Notes: generated by a model not told the origin, from the letters alone. A DNA stretch of 64,000 nt from Hordeum vulgare subsp. vulgare (GCF_904849725.1 NC_058519.1:650865387-650929386), one strand, 5' to 3'; positions 44,931-57,840 are shown, numbered from the stretch's first letter. Numbers and translations are program-made.

Positions 44931-46643
44931 CTCGCGCCCGCCTCGCCGCCGCCGCCACGCCCGCCCCGGCCCCGGCCGCGCCCGCCCCTGCCGGCCCCGT
45001 CCCCGCCCCGGCCACGGCTGCAGCGCCCGCCCCGGCCGCCGATGCGCCCGCCCCGGCCCCGGCCGTCCCCGCCCCGGCCCCGGCCGCGCCCGCCCCGGCC
45101 GCGCCTGCCCCGGCCGCGCCTGCCCCGGCCGCCCCCGCCACCGTCGGGGCCAAGCGGCGGCGGGCAGGCCTGCCACCGCCTCCGTCCGCGCCAGCCCCGG
45201 CCGCCGCTCCCGCCCCTGCCACCGCCCCGGCTTCCGCCCCCGACGACGCTCCGGCCCTCAAGAAGAGCCGGCCGAAGGCGGCCTCCCGTGGGCCGCGAGG
45301 GGCTGCCTCCAAGGCCGCCGGCGAGTCCTCCGCCGTGGCCAAGCAGCGGAAGAAGCTCGCGATGCGGAAGAAGCCTGCTGCCACGCCCGCCGAACCTCCT
45401 CCCGTCGCGCACGAGGTGTTCGAGGAAATGGCAACCCCATCCTCGTTCATGAACCTTCTCCAAGACGCGGAGGTTGACCTCGGGGCTCCGCCTCTAGAAC
45501 CCTTTAGGGTTGATGACTTGGAGGAAGATGAGGAGGATGAAGGGGATGACGAGGAGGAGGTGGCCGAGATAGGGGAGGAGGCATTCACCGCCGCTTCCCA
45601 TCCACGCACGCGGTCGACAAACTACACCGAGGCGGAAGATATCCTCTTGGTTCGTGCTTGGGCAGCTGTGGGGATGGATGCAACCACCGGCACCGACCAA
45701 ACCGGTAAACTGTATTGGCAAAGGATCGAGGACAACTATTGTAGGATCAAGCCGAAGAATAGTGGGTTCATCTCTCGCACTTACCGGTCGCTTCAAGGCC
45801 GGTGGGAGTTGATGAAGCCCGCTTGTGCTCGTTGGAGTGCGGCCATGGACCAAGTGAGGGATGCACCACCTAGTGGAACCGTGGAGAGTGACTATGTGAG
45901 TACATATCTCTTCACTATTTTGATTATGTGATTATGTGTGGCCATTGTTGTGTTCTTATGTGATTATGTGTGGTTGATAGGAGACAATTGCCGGCATGAG
46001 GTACAAGGAGATGGCCGCTTCCAAGGGCAAGCCATTCCCATTTAAACATGCTTGGGCAATTCTTCAAACCTTTGACAAGTGGAAGTTGAGGGATCAAGAG
46101 ACCGCACCCAAGAAGTCGGCAATGCTTAGGATGGATGATAGTGAAGATGAGGAGGGGGAGAGGAACTTGGGCAAGCCCGAGGGAACCAAGAAGGGCAAGG
46201 TAAGGGTGAAGATGGAAGGAGAGGCGTCAAGCCTAAGGGAGAAAATGGAGCAAATGATGAAGGCAAGAGAGGAATTGACAACGAAGACATTGGAGACGAA
46301 GCTTCTTATCACCGAGAAGAAGAAAGAGGTCAAGCTTGCACAAGTGGAAGCAAAGCGTGAAGAAGCAAAGCGCAAGGCCGACTTGGAGGAGAGGATGATC
46401 AAGGTGAAAGAGGCAAAGGTATGGAAATAACTCATGGTGGAAGAGAAGGAGCACATGATGATGTCCAAGAAGGACATGGATCAAGAACAATTGCAATGGT
46501 GGAAGGACTACAAGGAGGACATCGCGGAGAGGAAGAGGATATTCCGTGGTGCGTCCTCTACTCTTCGAGGTGACGCTCCGATGAGTTGTGGTGGCGATGG
46601 CGGTGTGGAAGACTCCACCACCGGCGACAATGGAGGTGCTTAA
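44931..46643 (+). pseudogene. Harbinger NAM/Myb-like ORF1 protein
   Basis: Exon 1 ends at 45895 (TAT|GTGAGT) and exon 2 runs from 45981 (GATAG|GAGACA) to 46643. First comes an alanine-proline repeat of about 70 residues (44950-45150). A basic region (GAKRRRAG and KKSRPKAASRG) and an acidic run follow. Next is a trihelix/Myb-like domain (NYTEAEDILLVRAWAAVGMD and GRWELMKPACARWSAAMDQV). In exon 2 there is a charged coiled-coil region ending in an IAERKR motif. A TAA at 46428-46430 interrupts the coiled coil, after which the frame stays open to 46643. I found no in-frame ATG ahead of the alanine-proline stretch. Such proteins are thought to bind element ends together with the transposase. Confidence 0.7.
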
Positions 46644-46851
46644 TGGACGTGGAAGTGGTCTAGGAAATGGCGCCAAGTGTAATTTTTTGGTGATGGTGCC
46701 GAGTAGAGGGGGAAGATGATGATTGTGTGATGTAAAAACTATTAAACCATGCATCAATGATCTTTATTTCCGTGTTTGTTTGGAGGTTTATTATGTTTTT
46801 CTAGTGAAAATTATGCAATGCCAAATGACAGTTTTAAGGGTTGGGGTTGGA

Positions 46852-46933
46852 GCAAAGAGTAGAACCCTCAAACCCAACCCTTATAACGGAATATTCCGTT
46901 ATAAGGGTTGGGTTTGAGGGTTCTACTCTTTGC
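46852..46933. repeat. Perfect 82-bp palindrome
   Basis: Two exact 41-base arms meet at ...GGAAT|ATTCC.... The arms contain AGTAGAACCCTCAAACCC, the sequence of the element's own inverted ends, so it may derive from two copies of the terminal repeat placed head to head. Confidence 0.95.
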
Positions 46934-47089
46934 CCCTGTTTTTCAACCCTTAAAAGTGTTAAAATTGGACAATTCTCAACCCTTAAAACTGGTTTTACAT
47001 TTAAGGATTTGAGGGTTCTACTAGAGATGCTCTTAGATTTTCCCAAGATTGATATTTAAGGCTACTCGGTGTATCATATCGATTGTCTG

Positions 47090-47643
47090 GTGCATGAACC
47101 TGATGTTGATTAATGGAGATTTCAAACTTGGGATGTAATGAAGGGGACAAGCTCCTTGAGTGTCAGCCCCTGGCCTTGTACGGGGATTTCAACGAAATTC
47201 TACGACCAAATGAACACGAAGGTACAGGAGAAATAAGTAACACACAAATCCAGGGGTTTCGAGGTGCGGTGGACGTTTGCGGGTTGATGGACATTGGATA
47301 CAAGGGTCCATTCTAGACATTTGAGAAAAAAGTGACGGGGGTAGCTATACAAGGGTCCGTCTTGACCAAGCTCTGGCATCTGCAAACTGGGCATTGAAGT
47401 TCCCGTACACATTTCTCCTTCAAATATGAGACACCGTGGGAAACACATGATAATTGGAGAAACACACTACTGGAAAGCTGGTCGTCGGGCGGACAAGCCA
47501 TGCATGTTGAGCAGTTGAGGGCCAAACTGGAAGTTGTTACATCGGACCAGGGCAACTGGAACAGGAATACCTTCGGGTCGGTTAGAAAAGAAATTAAAAC
47601 ACTGAAAAACGAGTTGGATAGACTTCCGGGGTACCCAGCAAGA
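47090..47643 (+). mobile_element. L1-type LINE: endonuclease continuation
   Basis: Translation gives ALYGDFNEILRPNEHEG and GFRGAVDVCGLMDIGYKGPF, the middle of the LINE endonuclease, with stops. It is cut at 47643 by the LTR element. Confidence 0.8.
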
Positions 47644-49195
47644 TGATACGTCTCCAACGTATCTATAATTTTTAATTGTTTCATGCTATTATATTATCAA
47701 CTTGGGATGTTTTATATGTATTTATATGCTATTTTATATCATTTTTAGGACTAACCTATTAACTCAGTGCCTAGTGCTAGTTTCTGTTTTTTCCGTATTT
47801 TTGACCTTTTTCAGATAAGAATATTAAACGGAGTCCAAATGGAATAAAACCTTCGGGATGATTTTTTCCATAACAGAAGAGATCCAGAAGACTTGAGAAC
47901 CAAGGCAGAGAGCCACAAAGGAGGCCACGAGCCCCCTAGGCGCGCCCCAGGGGGCGCCTACCAGGCTCATGGGCCCCCGTGCCTCCTTTGCCCTACCTCT
48001 TTCGCCTATAAATTCCCTATAATCTCCAAACCAACACAGAGAGCCACGAAGATACTTTTTCGCCGCCGCAAGCTTCTGTTTCCGCGAGATCCCATCCGGG
48101 GACCGTTCTGGTGCCCTGTCGGAGGGGGATTCAGACACGGAGGGCTTCTTCATCAACACCATTGCCTCTCCGATGATACGTGAATAGTTCATCACAGACC
48201 TTCGGGTCCATAGCTAGTAGCTAGATGGCTTCTTCTCTCTCTTAGATCTTCAATACAAAGTTCTCCATGATCTTCATGGAAATCTATCTGATGTAACTTT
48301 TTTTGCGGTGTGTTTGTCGAGATCCGATGAATTGTGGATTTATGATCAGATTATCTATGAATATTATTTGAGTCTCCTCTGATTTCCTATATGCATGATT
48401 TCGTATCCTTGCAATTCTCTTCGAGTTATGGGTTTCGTTTGGCCAACTTGATCTATAATTCTTGCAATGAGAGAAGTGCTTGGTTTTGGGTTCATACCGT
48501 GCGGTGTCCTCACCTAGTGACAGAAGGGGTAGCGAGGCACGCATCGTGTTGTTGCCATCAAAGGTAAAAAGATGGGGTTTATATCATATTGCATGAATTT
48601 ATCCCTCTATATCATGTCATCTTGCTTAAGGCGTTACTTTGTTTGTTATGAACTTAATACACTAGATGCATGCTGGATAGCGGTCGATGTGTGGAGTAAT
48701 AGTAGTAGATGCAGAAAGTATCGGTCTACTTGTCTCGGACGTGATGCCTATATGTATGATCATTGCCTTAGATATCGTCATGACCTTGCGCGATTCTATC
48801 AATTGCTCGATAGTAATTCGTTCACCCACCGTAATACTTGCTATCATGAGAGAAGCCTCTAGTGAACACTATGGCCCCCGGGTCTATTTTACACATTATA
48901 TATTCAACATACAAAAATACCAAAAATACATTGCTGCATTTTTATTTATTTATTTATATTTACCTATTATCATTATCAGATTTCACCTTGCAAGTAATCG
49001 TAAAGGGATTGACAACCCCTTTATCGCGTTGGGTGCAAGTTTGTTTGTCTTTGCGCAGGTGCCTTGGTGCCTCATCTTGATACTCCTACTGGATTGATAC
49101 CTTGGTTCTCAAACTAAGGGAAATACTTATCTCTACTTTGTTGCATCACCCTGTCCTCTTCAAGGAAAAAATCAACGCAAGCTCAAGAAGTAGCA
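47644..49195 (+). repeat. 5' LTR of the LARD-like element
   Basis: 1552 bases. A TATAAAT box lies at 48007-48013, close to the middle. Confidence 0.9.
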
Positions 49196-49206
49196 GGAAG
49201 AATTTC

Positions 49207-49224
49207 TGGCGCCGTTGTCGGGGA
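49207..49224 (+). other. Primer-binding site (tRNA-Asp type)
   Basis: TGGCGCCGTTGTCGGGGA, 11 bases after the 5' LTR. It is complementary to the 3' end of plant tRNA-Asp apart from one or two changes. Confidence 0.8.
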
Positions 49225-49913
49225 GTATTCAAGTGAAGCATATCTAGAAAGATATTTTGAGTTGATTCTTTTTTATGCTGATTGATATGCAAATTTCCCT
49301 AATTTTCATAATTGTTTCAGAATTTTTGGGATAGCAGGGGTATACGAAATATACAGATTGCTACAGACTGTTCTATTTTTGACAGATTCTGTTCCTGTTG
49401 TGTTGATTGCTTATTTTGATGAAACTATGGTTAGTATCGGGGGTACGAGCCATGTAGAAATGAGAATACATTAATATAACATCAATCTAAATGGAAATTA
49501 AGTTTACTACAGTACCTAAAAAGTTGGTGGTTTATTTTTTTATGCTAATGATATCACGAGTTTCTGTTTAAGTTTTGTGTTGTGAAGTTTTCAAGTTTTG
49601 GGTGATGTTCTTATGGACAATGGAATAAAGAGTGGAAAGAGCCTAAGCTTGGGGATGCCCAAGTCATCCCAAGCCAAATTCAAGGACACCAAAAAGCCTA
49701 AGCTTGGGGATGCCCCGGGAAGGCATCCCCTCTTTCGTCTTCAATCCTTCGATAACGTTACTTGGAGCTATATTTTTATTTACCATATGATATGTGTTTT
49801 GCTTGGAGCGTCGTGTATTATAGGAGTCTTTGCTTTTTGTTTTATCAAAATCATCCTTGCTGTACACCTTTTGAGAGGGACATGCACTCATCGTGAATTT
49901 GTTAGAATACTCA

Positions 49914-50060
49914 ATGAGCTTCACTTATATCTTTTGAGTTAGGCAATTTTGCTCCCATGAGCTTCACTTATATCTTTTGAGCTAGATAATTTTGCTCCCA
50001 TGAGCTTCACTTATATATTTTGAGCTAGATAATTTTGCTCTAGTGCTTCACTTAAATCTT
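49914..50060. repeat. 43-bp tandem repeat, about 3.3 copies
   Basis: GAGCTTCACTTATATCTTTT recurs with GCTTCACTT at 49918, 49961 and 50004, a 43-base period. It is in the interior of the LARD-like element. Confidence 0.85.
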
Positions 50061-51338
50061 TGTAGAGCACGGCGATGTCATATTTTGTAGAAATAAAAAC
50101 TCTCGATCTTCACATATATCATTTTGAGAGCGCTCTCTCTAAGGAACTTGGTAATTGGCGTGTGTTATGAAATTAGTCCTAAATATGATAGGCATCCGAA
50201 GAGGATATAATAAAAACTTTCATATTCAAGTGCATTGATTAGTAAGAGAAGTTTGATTCCTCACAATTAGTTTTGAGATATGGATATGGTAATATTAGAG
50301 TTATGATAGTAGGGTGTTGTGAATCTAGAAATACTTGTGTTGAGGTTAGTGATTCCCGTAGCATGCACGTATGCTCAACCGCTATGTTATGAAGTCGGAG
50401 CATAATTGATTTATTGATTGTCATCCTTTGTGTGGCGGTCGGGATCGCGCGATGGTTAAATCCTACCAACCCTTCCCCTAGGAGTAAGCGTTTGGCACTT
50501 TGTTTCGATTACTAATAAATTTTTTGCAATAAGTATATGAGTTCTTCATGACTAATGTGAGTCCATGGTATAGATGCACTCTCACCCTTCCACCATTGCT
50601 AGCCTCTCTAGTGCCGCGCAACTTTCGTCGGTGCACAATACCACCATATACCTTCCTCAAAACAGCCACCATACCTACCTATTATGGCATTTTCATAGCC
50701 ATTCCGAGATATATTGCCATGCAACTTCCACCGTTCCGTCTCATGACATGTGTCATCACTTTCATATTGCCATTGCATGATCGTAAGATAGCTAGCGAGA
50801 TGTTCCAACGTCATACGCTAAGCTAGATCGTTGCACATCCTGGTACACTGCCGGAGGCATTTCATCTAGAGTCATTATTGTTCTAAGTATCGAGTTGTAA
50901 GTAAATAAAAGTGTGATGATCATCATTATTAGAGCATTATCCCATGTGAGGAAATAATAAAAGATTCCAGCGAAGCCCAAATAAAAAAAAGAGGCCAAAG
51001 ATGCCCACCAAAAAAAGGAAAAAATGAGAGAAAAAGAGAGAAGGGACAATGCTACTATCTTTTTCCACACTTGTGCTTCAAAATAGCACCATGTTCTTCA
51101 TGATAGAGAGTCTCTTGTTTTGTCACTTTCATATACTAGTTGGAATTTTTATTATATAACTTGGCTTGTATATTCCAATGGTGGGCTTCCTCAAAATTGC
51201 CCTAGGTCTTCGTGAGCAAGCAAGTTGGGTGCACACCCACTAGTTTTTATTTTTGAGCTTTCATACACTTATAGCTCTAGTGCATCCATTGCATGGCAAT
51301 CCCTACTCATTCACAGTGATATCTATTGACGGGCATCT

Positions 51339-52860
51339 TGATGACCCACAAGTATAGGGGATTTATTGTAGTCCTTTCGATAAGTAAGAGTGTCAAACCC
51401 AACGAGGAGCAGAAGGATCTGACAAGTGGTTTTCAGCAAGGTAATATCTGCAAGCACTGAAATTATCGGTAACAAGTAGTTGTGTGGTGAGATGATTCAT
51501 AGCAACTAGCAAGTAACAAAAGTAACAACGGTGCAGAAAAGTGGCCCAATCCCTTTTGTAGCAAGGGACAAGCCTGGACAAAGTCTTATAGGAGGTAAAA
51601 CGCTCCCGAGGACACATGGGAATTTCTGTCAAGCTAGTTTTCATCATGTTCATATGATTCGCGTTCGTTACTTTGATAGTTTGATATGTGGGTGGACCGG
51701 TGCTTGGGTACTGCCCTTACTTGGACAAGCATCCCACTTATGATTAACCCTCTCGCAAGCATCCGCAACTACCAAAGAAGAATTAAGACAAAGTCTAACC
51801 ACAATATTAAACTAGTGGATCCAAATCAGCCCCTTACGAAGCAACGCATAAACTAGGGTTTAAGCTTCTGTCACTCTAGCAACCCATCATCTACTTACTA
51901 CTTCCCAATGCCTTCCTCTAGTCCCAAATAATGGTGAAGTGTTATGTAGTCGACGTTCACATAACACCACTAGAGGAAAAACAACATACAACACATCAAA
52001 ATATCGAACGAATACCAAATTCACATGACTACTTATAGCAAGACTTATCCCATGTCCTCAGGAACAAAAGTAACTACTCACAAAGCATAATCATATTCAT
52101 GACCAGAGAGGTAATGAGTAGCATCAAAGATCTGAACATATAATCTTCCACCAAGTAATCCAACTAGCATCAACTACAAAGAGTAATTAACACTACTAGC
52201 AACCTTACAAGTACCAATCGGAGTCGCGAGACGGAGATTGGTTACAAGAGATGAACTAGGGTTTGGAGATGAGATGGTGCTGATGAAGATGTTGATGGTG
52301 ATGAGTTCCCTCCGACGAGAGGAGTGTTGGTGATGACGATGGCGACAATTTCCCCCTCCGGGAGGGAAGTTTCCCCGGCAAGATCGTCGTGCCGGAGCTC
52401 TAGACTGGTTCCGCTCAAGTTCCGCCTCGTGGCGGCGGCGAATCCTCCGAAAAGCCTCCTCTTGATTTTTTTCCAGACCGAAACCCTTCTTGTAGCAAAA
52501 GGGGGGAGCCAGAGGGCCAAGTGGGAGCTCACAAGCCCCCTAGGCGCGGCGAGGGGGGAGGCCGCGCCTAGCAGGATTGTGGCCTCCTGCTGGCTCCCCT
52601 CTGATACTTCTTCGGCCCAGTATTTTTTATAAATCCAAAAAAATCCTCGTTGATTTTCACGACTTTTGGAGTTGCGCAGAATAGGTATCTCAAACTTGCT
52701 CCTTTTTCAGGCCAGAATTCCAGCTGCCGGCATTCTCCCTCTTCATGTAAACCTTGGAAAATAAGAGAGAAAAGGCATAAGTATTGTACCGTGAAGTGTA
52801 ATAACAGCCCAAAAAGCGATAAATATCAACATGAAAGCAAGATGCAAAATGGACGTATCG
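51339..52860 (-). mobile_element. Solo LTR nested in the LARD-like element
   Basis: The segment is 1522 bases long with CATCT on both sides (51334-51338 and 52861-52865). The plus-strand left end is TGATGACCCACAAGTATAGG. On the minus strand the LTR begins CGATACGTCCATTTTGC, where the usual family start is TGATACGTCC, so the terminal T has mutated. No internal element DNA is present. Confidence 0.9.
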
Positions 52861-53349
52861 CATCTCCATAGCCCGTTGATGCGCCGAGTCGATGTGACCA
52901 TCTCCTCCTTTTTGCCTCACAGCCTCCACCACACTCTATTCCACCTATAGTGCTATATCCATGGCTCACGCTCATGTATGGCGTGAGAGTTGGAAAAGTT
53001 TGAGAAAGTAAGAGTGCGAAAACAATTACTTGGCCAATACCGGGGTTGTGCATGATTTAAATTCGTTGTGTGGGGATGATGGAGCATAGCCAGACTATAT
53101 GATTTTGTAGGGGTAACTTTCTTTGGCCTTGTTATTTCAAAAGTTCATGATTACTTTGCTAGTATGCTTGAAGTATTATTGTTTTCATGTCAATATTAAA
53201 CTATTGTTTTGAATCTTATGGATCTGAACATTCATGCCACAATAAGGAAGTTACAAAGAACAAATATGTTAGGTAGCATTCCACATCAAAAATTCGGTCT
53301 TTATCACTTCACTACTCGAGGACGAGCAGGAGTTAAGCTTCGGGATGCT

Positions 53350-54907
53350 TGATACGTCTCCAATGTATCTATAATTTTTGATTGTTCCATGCTATTATAT
53401 TATCAACCTCGGATGTTTTATATGCATTTATATGCTACTTTATATCATTTTTGGGACTAACCTATTAACTCAGTGCTGAGTGCCAGTTTCTGTTTTTCCG
53501 TGTTTTTGACCTTTTGCAGATAAAAATATTAAACGAAGTCCAAACGGAATAAAAACTTCGGGATGATATTTTCCATAACAGAAGAGATCCAGAAGACTTG
53601 AGAGCCAAGGCAGAGGGCCATAGAGGAGGCCACGAGCCCCCTAGGCGCGCCCCAGGGGGGCGCCTAGCAGGCTCGTGGGCCCCCCGTGCCTCCTTTGCCC
53701 TACCTCTTTCGCTTATAAATTCCCTAAAATTCCCAAACCAACAAAGAGAGCCACGAAAATACTTTCCTGCCGCCGCAAGCTTCTGTTTCCGCGAGATCCC
53801 ATCTGTGGACCATTCCGGTGCCCTGCCGGAAGGGGATTCGGACACGGAGGGCTTCTTCATCAACACCATTGCCTTTCCGATGATGCATGAGTAGTTCACC
53901 ATAGACCTTCGGGTCCATAGCTAGTAGCTAGATGGCTTCTTCTCTCTCTTGGATCTTCAATTCAAAGTTTTCCATGATCTTCATGGAGATATATCCGATG
54001 TAACTTTCTTTTGCGTGTGTTTGTCGAGATCCGATGAATTGTGGATTTATGATCATATTATCTATGAATATTATTTGAGTCTCCTCTGATTTCTTATATG
54101 CATGATTTCGTATCCTTGTAATTCTCTTCGAGTTATGGGTTTCGTTTGGCCAACTTGATCTATAATTCTTGCAATGGGAGAAGTGATTGGTTTTGGGTTC
54201 ATACCGTGTGGTGTCCTCACCTAGCGACAGAAGGGGTAGCGAGACACGCATCGTGTTGTCGCCATCAAGGGTAAAAATATGGGGTTTATATCATATTGCA
54301 TGAATTTATCCCTCTACATCATGTCATCTTGCTTAAGGCCTTACTCTATTTGTTATGAACTTAATACACTAGATGCATGGTGGATAGCGGTCGATGTGTG
54401 GAGTAATAGTAGTAGATGCAGAAAGTATCGGTCTATCTGCCTCGGACGTGATGCCTATATGTATGATCATTGCCTTATATATCGTCATGACCTTGCACGA
54501 TTCTATCAATTGCTCGACAGTAATTCGTTCACCCACCGTAATACTTGCTATCATGAGAGAAGCCTCTAGTGAACACTATGACCCCCGGGTCTATTTTACA
54601 CATTATATATTCAGATCTACATACAAAAATACCAAAAATACCTTGCTGCACTTTTATTTATTTATTTATATTTAACTATTATCACTATTAGATCTCACCT
54701 TGCAAGTAATCGTAAAGGGATTGACAACCCCTTTGTCGCGTTGGGTGCTAGTTTGTTTGTCTTTGCGCAGGTGCCTTGGTGCCTCATCTTGATACCCCTA
54801 CTGGATTGATACCTTGGTTCTTAAACTGAGGGAAATACTTATCTCTACTTTGCTTCATCACCCTTTCCTCTTCAAGGGAAAAACCAACGCAAGCTCAAGA
54901 AGTAGCA
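53350..54907 (+). repeat. 3' LTR of the LARD-like element
   Basis: 1558 bases, with a TATAAAT box at 53714-53720. It differs from the 5' LTR by scattered substitutions and small indels, so the insertion is not recent. Confidence 0.9.
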
Positions 54908-55663
54908 CAAGGCTAGGACCATCCCATGCCGAGTTAAAAAACAATGAGAAGTTGATTGAGCTTTATCACAGGGAAGAACTCATGTGGCGTCGGCGATCCA
55001 GATTGGAGTGGTTGTCGGCAGGTGATTGGAATACATAATTTTTCAACATGCGGGCTAGCGAAAGGCGGAAAAGAAACATGCACTGGGGGTACTAACAACG
55101 GATGCGGGGGAGCTGAAAACTTTGGAGCATGATTTGTATAAAACCATGTACACTTCGGAGGGTGTTCAGGGAATGGATCAGGTTTTGCAACACGTACCGC
55201 AGAAGGTCGAATAAATGGAATTCTCACGGCGCCGTATACAAATGACGAAGTGAACACTGCCCTTTTCCAAATGTTTCCGATAAAGGCGCCACGGCACGAT
55301 GGGTTTCTGTCTCACTTCTACCAACGACATTGGGACATTTGTGGCGAGGAGGTAACCCGTGCGGTTTTGAGGATTGTTAGAGGAGAGGATATGGCTGATT
55401 GCACTAATGACACAGTGCTAGTGCTAATCCCCAAGGTACCGAATCCAACACAGCTCTCCCAGTTCTGCCCTATTAGCATGTGCAATGTAATTTGCAAAAT
55501 TGCCTCCAGGGTAGTGGCAAACAGACTTAAACTCATCATCCCACAGATCATATCAGATGAGCTGTCGGCATTTGTACCTAGTAGGTTAATCGTAGATAAT
55601 ATTATATGTGCATATGAGTGCTTACATTTTATTAAGTGGAGCAAGGTAAGTCAAATAGCTTTC
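54908..55663 (+). mobile_element. L1-type LINE: reverse transcriptase start
   Basis: Broken frames contain KNNEKLIELYHREELMWRRRSR, then FCPISMCNVICKIASRVVAN and SAFVPSRLIVDNIICAYECL, the fingers/palm of the L1 reverse transcriptase. It is interrupted at 55663 by the CACTA element before the catalytic box. Confidence 0.85.
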
Positions 55664-55885
55664 CACTACTACGGAAAAACCTAGCAGTAGTGCGGGTATT
55701 AGGTGTCCCGCGCTACTGATACGACGTTACAGCTAACCTGTATCAGTAGCGTGTGGCATCCCATGCTACTGCTATACATGCGTAGCAGTAGCGGGCTTTA
55801 CAGCAACGCGCTACTGCTAATAGCTGTAACGCTTTGAATTAAGCCACACTACTCGTAAGGGCGTGTTACTGCTAACATTTCTTAT

Positions 55886-57840
55886 GCCATTTTGAGCTTA
55901 TAATGTCTTTTTGGAGCTAAATTGGCTAATTATGTCATTGTTGGGGAAATTAAGGCAAGGAGAATATGAAAGAGGAGAAGAAAGAGGAGGAGGAGGAGAA
56001 GAAGAAGAAATAAATAAGAAGGAGGAGGAGGAGGAGAAGGACTAGAAGGTCCTTGTCCTTCTCCTCCTTCTCCTCCTCCTCCTTCTCCTCCTCCTCCTTC
56101 TCCTTCTTCTCTTCTTCTTATTCTTTCTTTTCATTTTTCCTATTTCTTCTCCTCTTCTCCTCTTCTTGGATCTAAATTATCTAACTATGTCTTTTTTTTA
56201 GCTAAATGGGCTAATTATCCCATTTTAGAGGAAAACAAGCTAAGTATATAATATTAATGAGCTAACCAAGGTCCTTATGCCATTATGAGGTTATAATGTC
56301 TTTTTGGAGCTAAATTGGCTAATTATGTCATTGTTGGGGGAATTAAGGCAAGTAGAATATGAAAGAGGAGAAGAAAGAGGAGGAGGAGGAGAATAAGAAG
56401 AAATAAAGAAGAAGGATGAGAAGGAGGAGGAGGAGGAGAAGGACTAGAAGGTCCTTGGCTTTCTCCTCCTTCTCCTCCTCCTTCTCCTTCTTCTCTTCTT
56501 CTTCTTCTTCTTCTTTCTTTTCATTTTTCCTATTTCTTCTCCTCTTCTCCTCTTCTTGGAGCTAAATTAGCTAACTATGTCTTTTTGGAGTTAAATGGGC
56601 TAATTATCCTATTTTAGAGGAAAACAAGCTAAGTATATAATATTAATGAGCTAACCAAGGTTCTTATACCATTTTGAGGTTATTATGGCATTTTGGAGCT
56701 AAATGGGCTAATTATGTCATTGTTGGGGAAATTATGGCAAGGAGAATATGAAAGAGGAGAAGAAAGAGGAGGAGGAGGAGAAGAAGAAATAAACAAGAAG
56801 GAGGAGCAGGAGGAGAAGGACTAGAAGGTCCTTGGCCTTCTCCTCCTTCTCCTCCTCCTCCTCCTCGTCCTTCTTCTTCTTCTCCTCCTCCTTCTCCTTC
56901 TCTTCTCTTTCTCTTCTTCTTTTTGTTCTTCCTTTTCATTTATCCTCGTCTCCTCTTCTTGAAGCTAAATTAGCTAACTATGTCTTTGTGGAGCTAAATG
57001 GGCTAATTATGTCATTGTAGAGGAAAACAAGCTAAGTATATAATATTAATGAGTTAACCAAGGTTCTTATGCCATTTTGAGCTTATAATGTCTTTTTGGA
57101 GCTAAATGGGCTAATTATTTCATTGTTGGGGGAAATTAAGGCAAGGATAATATGAAAGAGGAGAAGAAAGAGGAGGAGGAGAAGAAGAAGAAATAAAGAA
57201 GAAGGAGGAGGAGGAGGAGAAGGACTAGAAGGTCCTTGGCCTTCTCCTCCTTCTCCTCCTCCTCCTCCTTCTCCTTCTTCTCTTCTTCTTCTTCTTCTTC
57301 TTCTTCTTCTTTCTTTTCATTTTCCCATTTATTCTCCTCTTCTTGGAGCTAAATTAGCTAACTATGTCTTTTTGTAGCTAAATGGGCTAATTATCCCATT
57401 TTAGAGGAAAACAAGCTAAGTATATAATATTAATGAGCTAACCAAGGTTCTTATGCCATTTTGAGGTTATTATGGCATTTTGGAGCTAAATGGGCTAATT
57501 ATGTCATTGTTGGGGAAATTAAGGCAAGGAAAATATGAAAGAGGAGAAGAAAGAGGAGGAGGAGGAGAAGAAGAAGAAATAAAGAAGAAGGAAGAGAAGG
57601 AGGAGGAGGAGGAGAAGGACTAGAAGGTCCTTGGCCTTCTCCTCCTCCTTCTCCTTCTTCTCCTCCTCCTTCTTCTCCTTCTACTTATCTTCTCTTTCTC
57701 TTCTTCTTTTTGTTCTTCCTTTTCATATCTCCTCTTCTCCTCTTCTTGGAGCTAAATTAGCTAACTATGTCTTTGTGGAGCTAAATGGGCTAATTATGTC
57801 ATTGTTGAGGAAATTAAGGCACGGAGAATATGAAAGAGGA
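55886..57840. repeat. Five tandem units, each with a GA/CT hairpin
   Basis: Units of about 380-405 bases start near 55886, 56279, 56670, 57072 and 57454. Each has a unique-looking AT part (GGGCTAATTATGTCATTG, AAGCTAAGTATATAATATT). A GAGGAG-rich arm of 80-100 bases and a matching CTCCTC-rich arm follow. The arms meet at GGACTAGAAGGTCC (56039, 56441, 56819, 57222, 57617). Open frames here are low-complexity artefacts. Confidence 0.92.

Larger units (their letters stand above)
44673..47032 (+). mobile_element. PIF/Harbinger element carrying only an ORF1-type gene
   Basis: Inverted ends of about 25 bases (GAGCATCT(A/C)TAGTAGAACCC and onward) are flanked by TTA at 44670-44672 and 47033-47035. The 2360-bp body holds a NAM/Myb-like gene but no DDE transposase, so it would need a transposase supplied in trans. 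It is inserted in the L1 LINE region. Confidence 0.9.
47644..54907 (+). mobile_element. Non-autonomous LTR retrotransposon (LARD-like)
   Basis: The 7264-bp element has a 5' LTR at 47644-49195 and a 3' LTR at 53350-54907. Both start TGATACGTCTCCAA and end AGTAGCA. The primer-binding site TGGCGCCGTTGTCGGGGA starts at 49207 and fits tRNA-Asp. A purine-rich tract lies just before 53350. Flanking 5-mers are CAAGA (47639-47643) and CAAGG (54908-54912), so the duplication has one mismatch. The 4.2-kb interior has no gag or pol. It is gypsy-like by primer site and non-autonomous. Confidence 0.9.

Noticed and set aside
44832..45477. Long overlapping open frames on both strands (about 200 residues each)
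   Set aside because: They are produced by the GC-rich alanine-proline coding repeat of the Harbinger gene. Only the frame continuing into the Myb-like domain has support.
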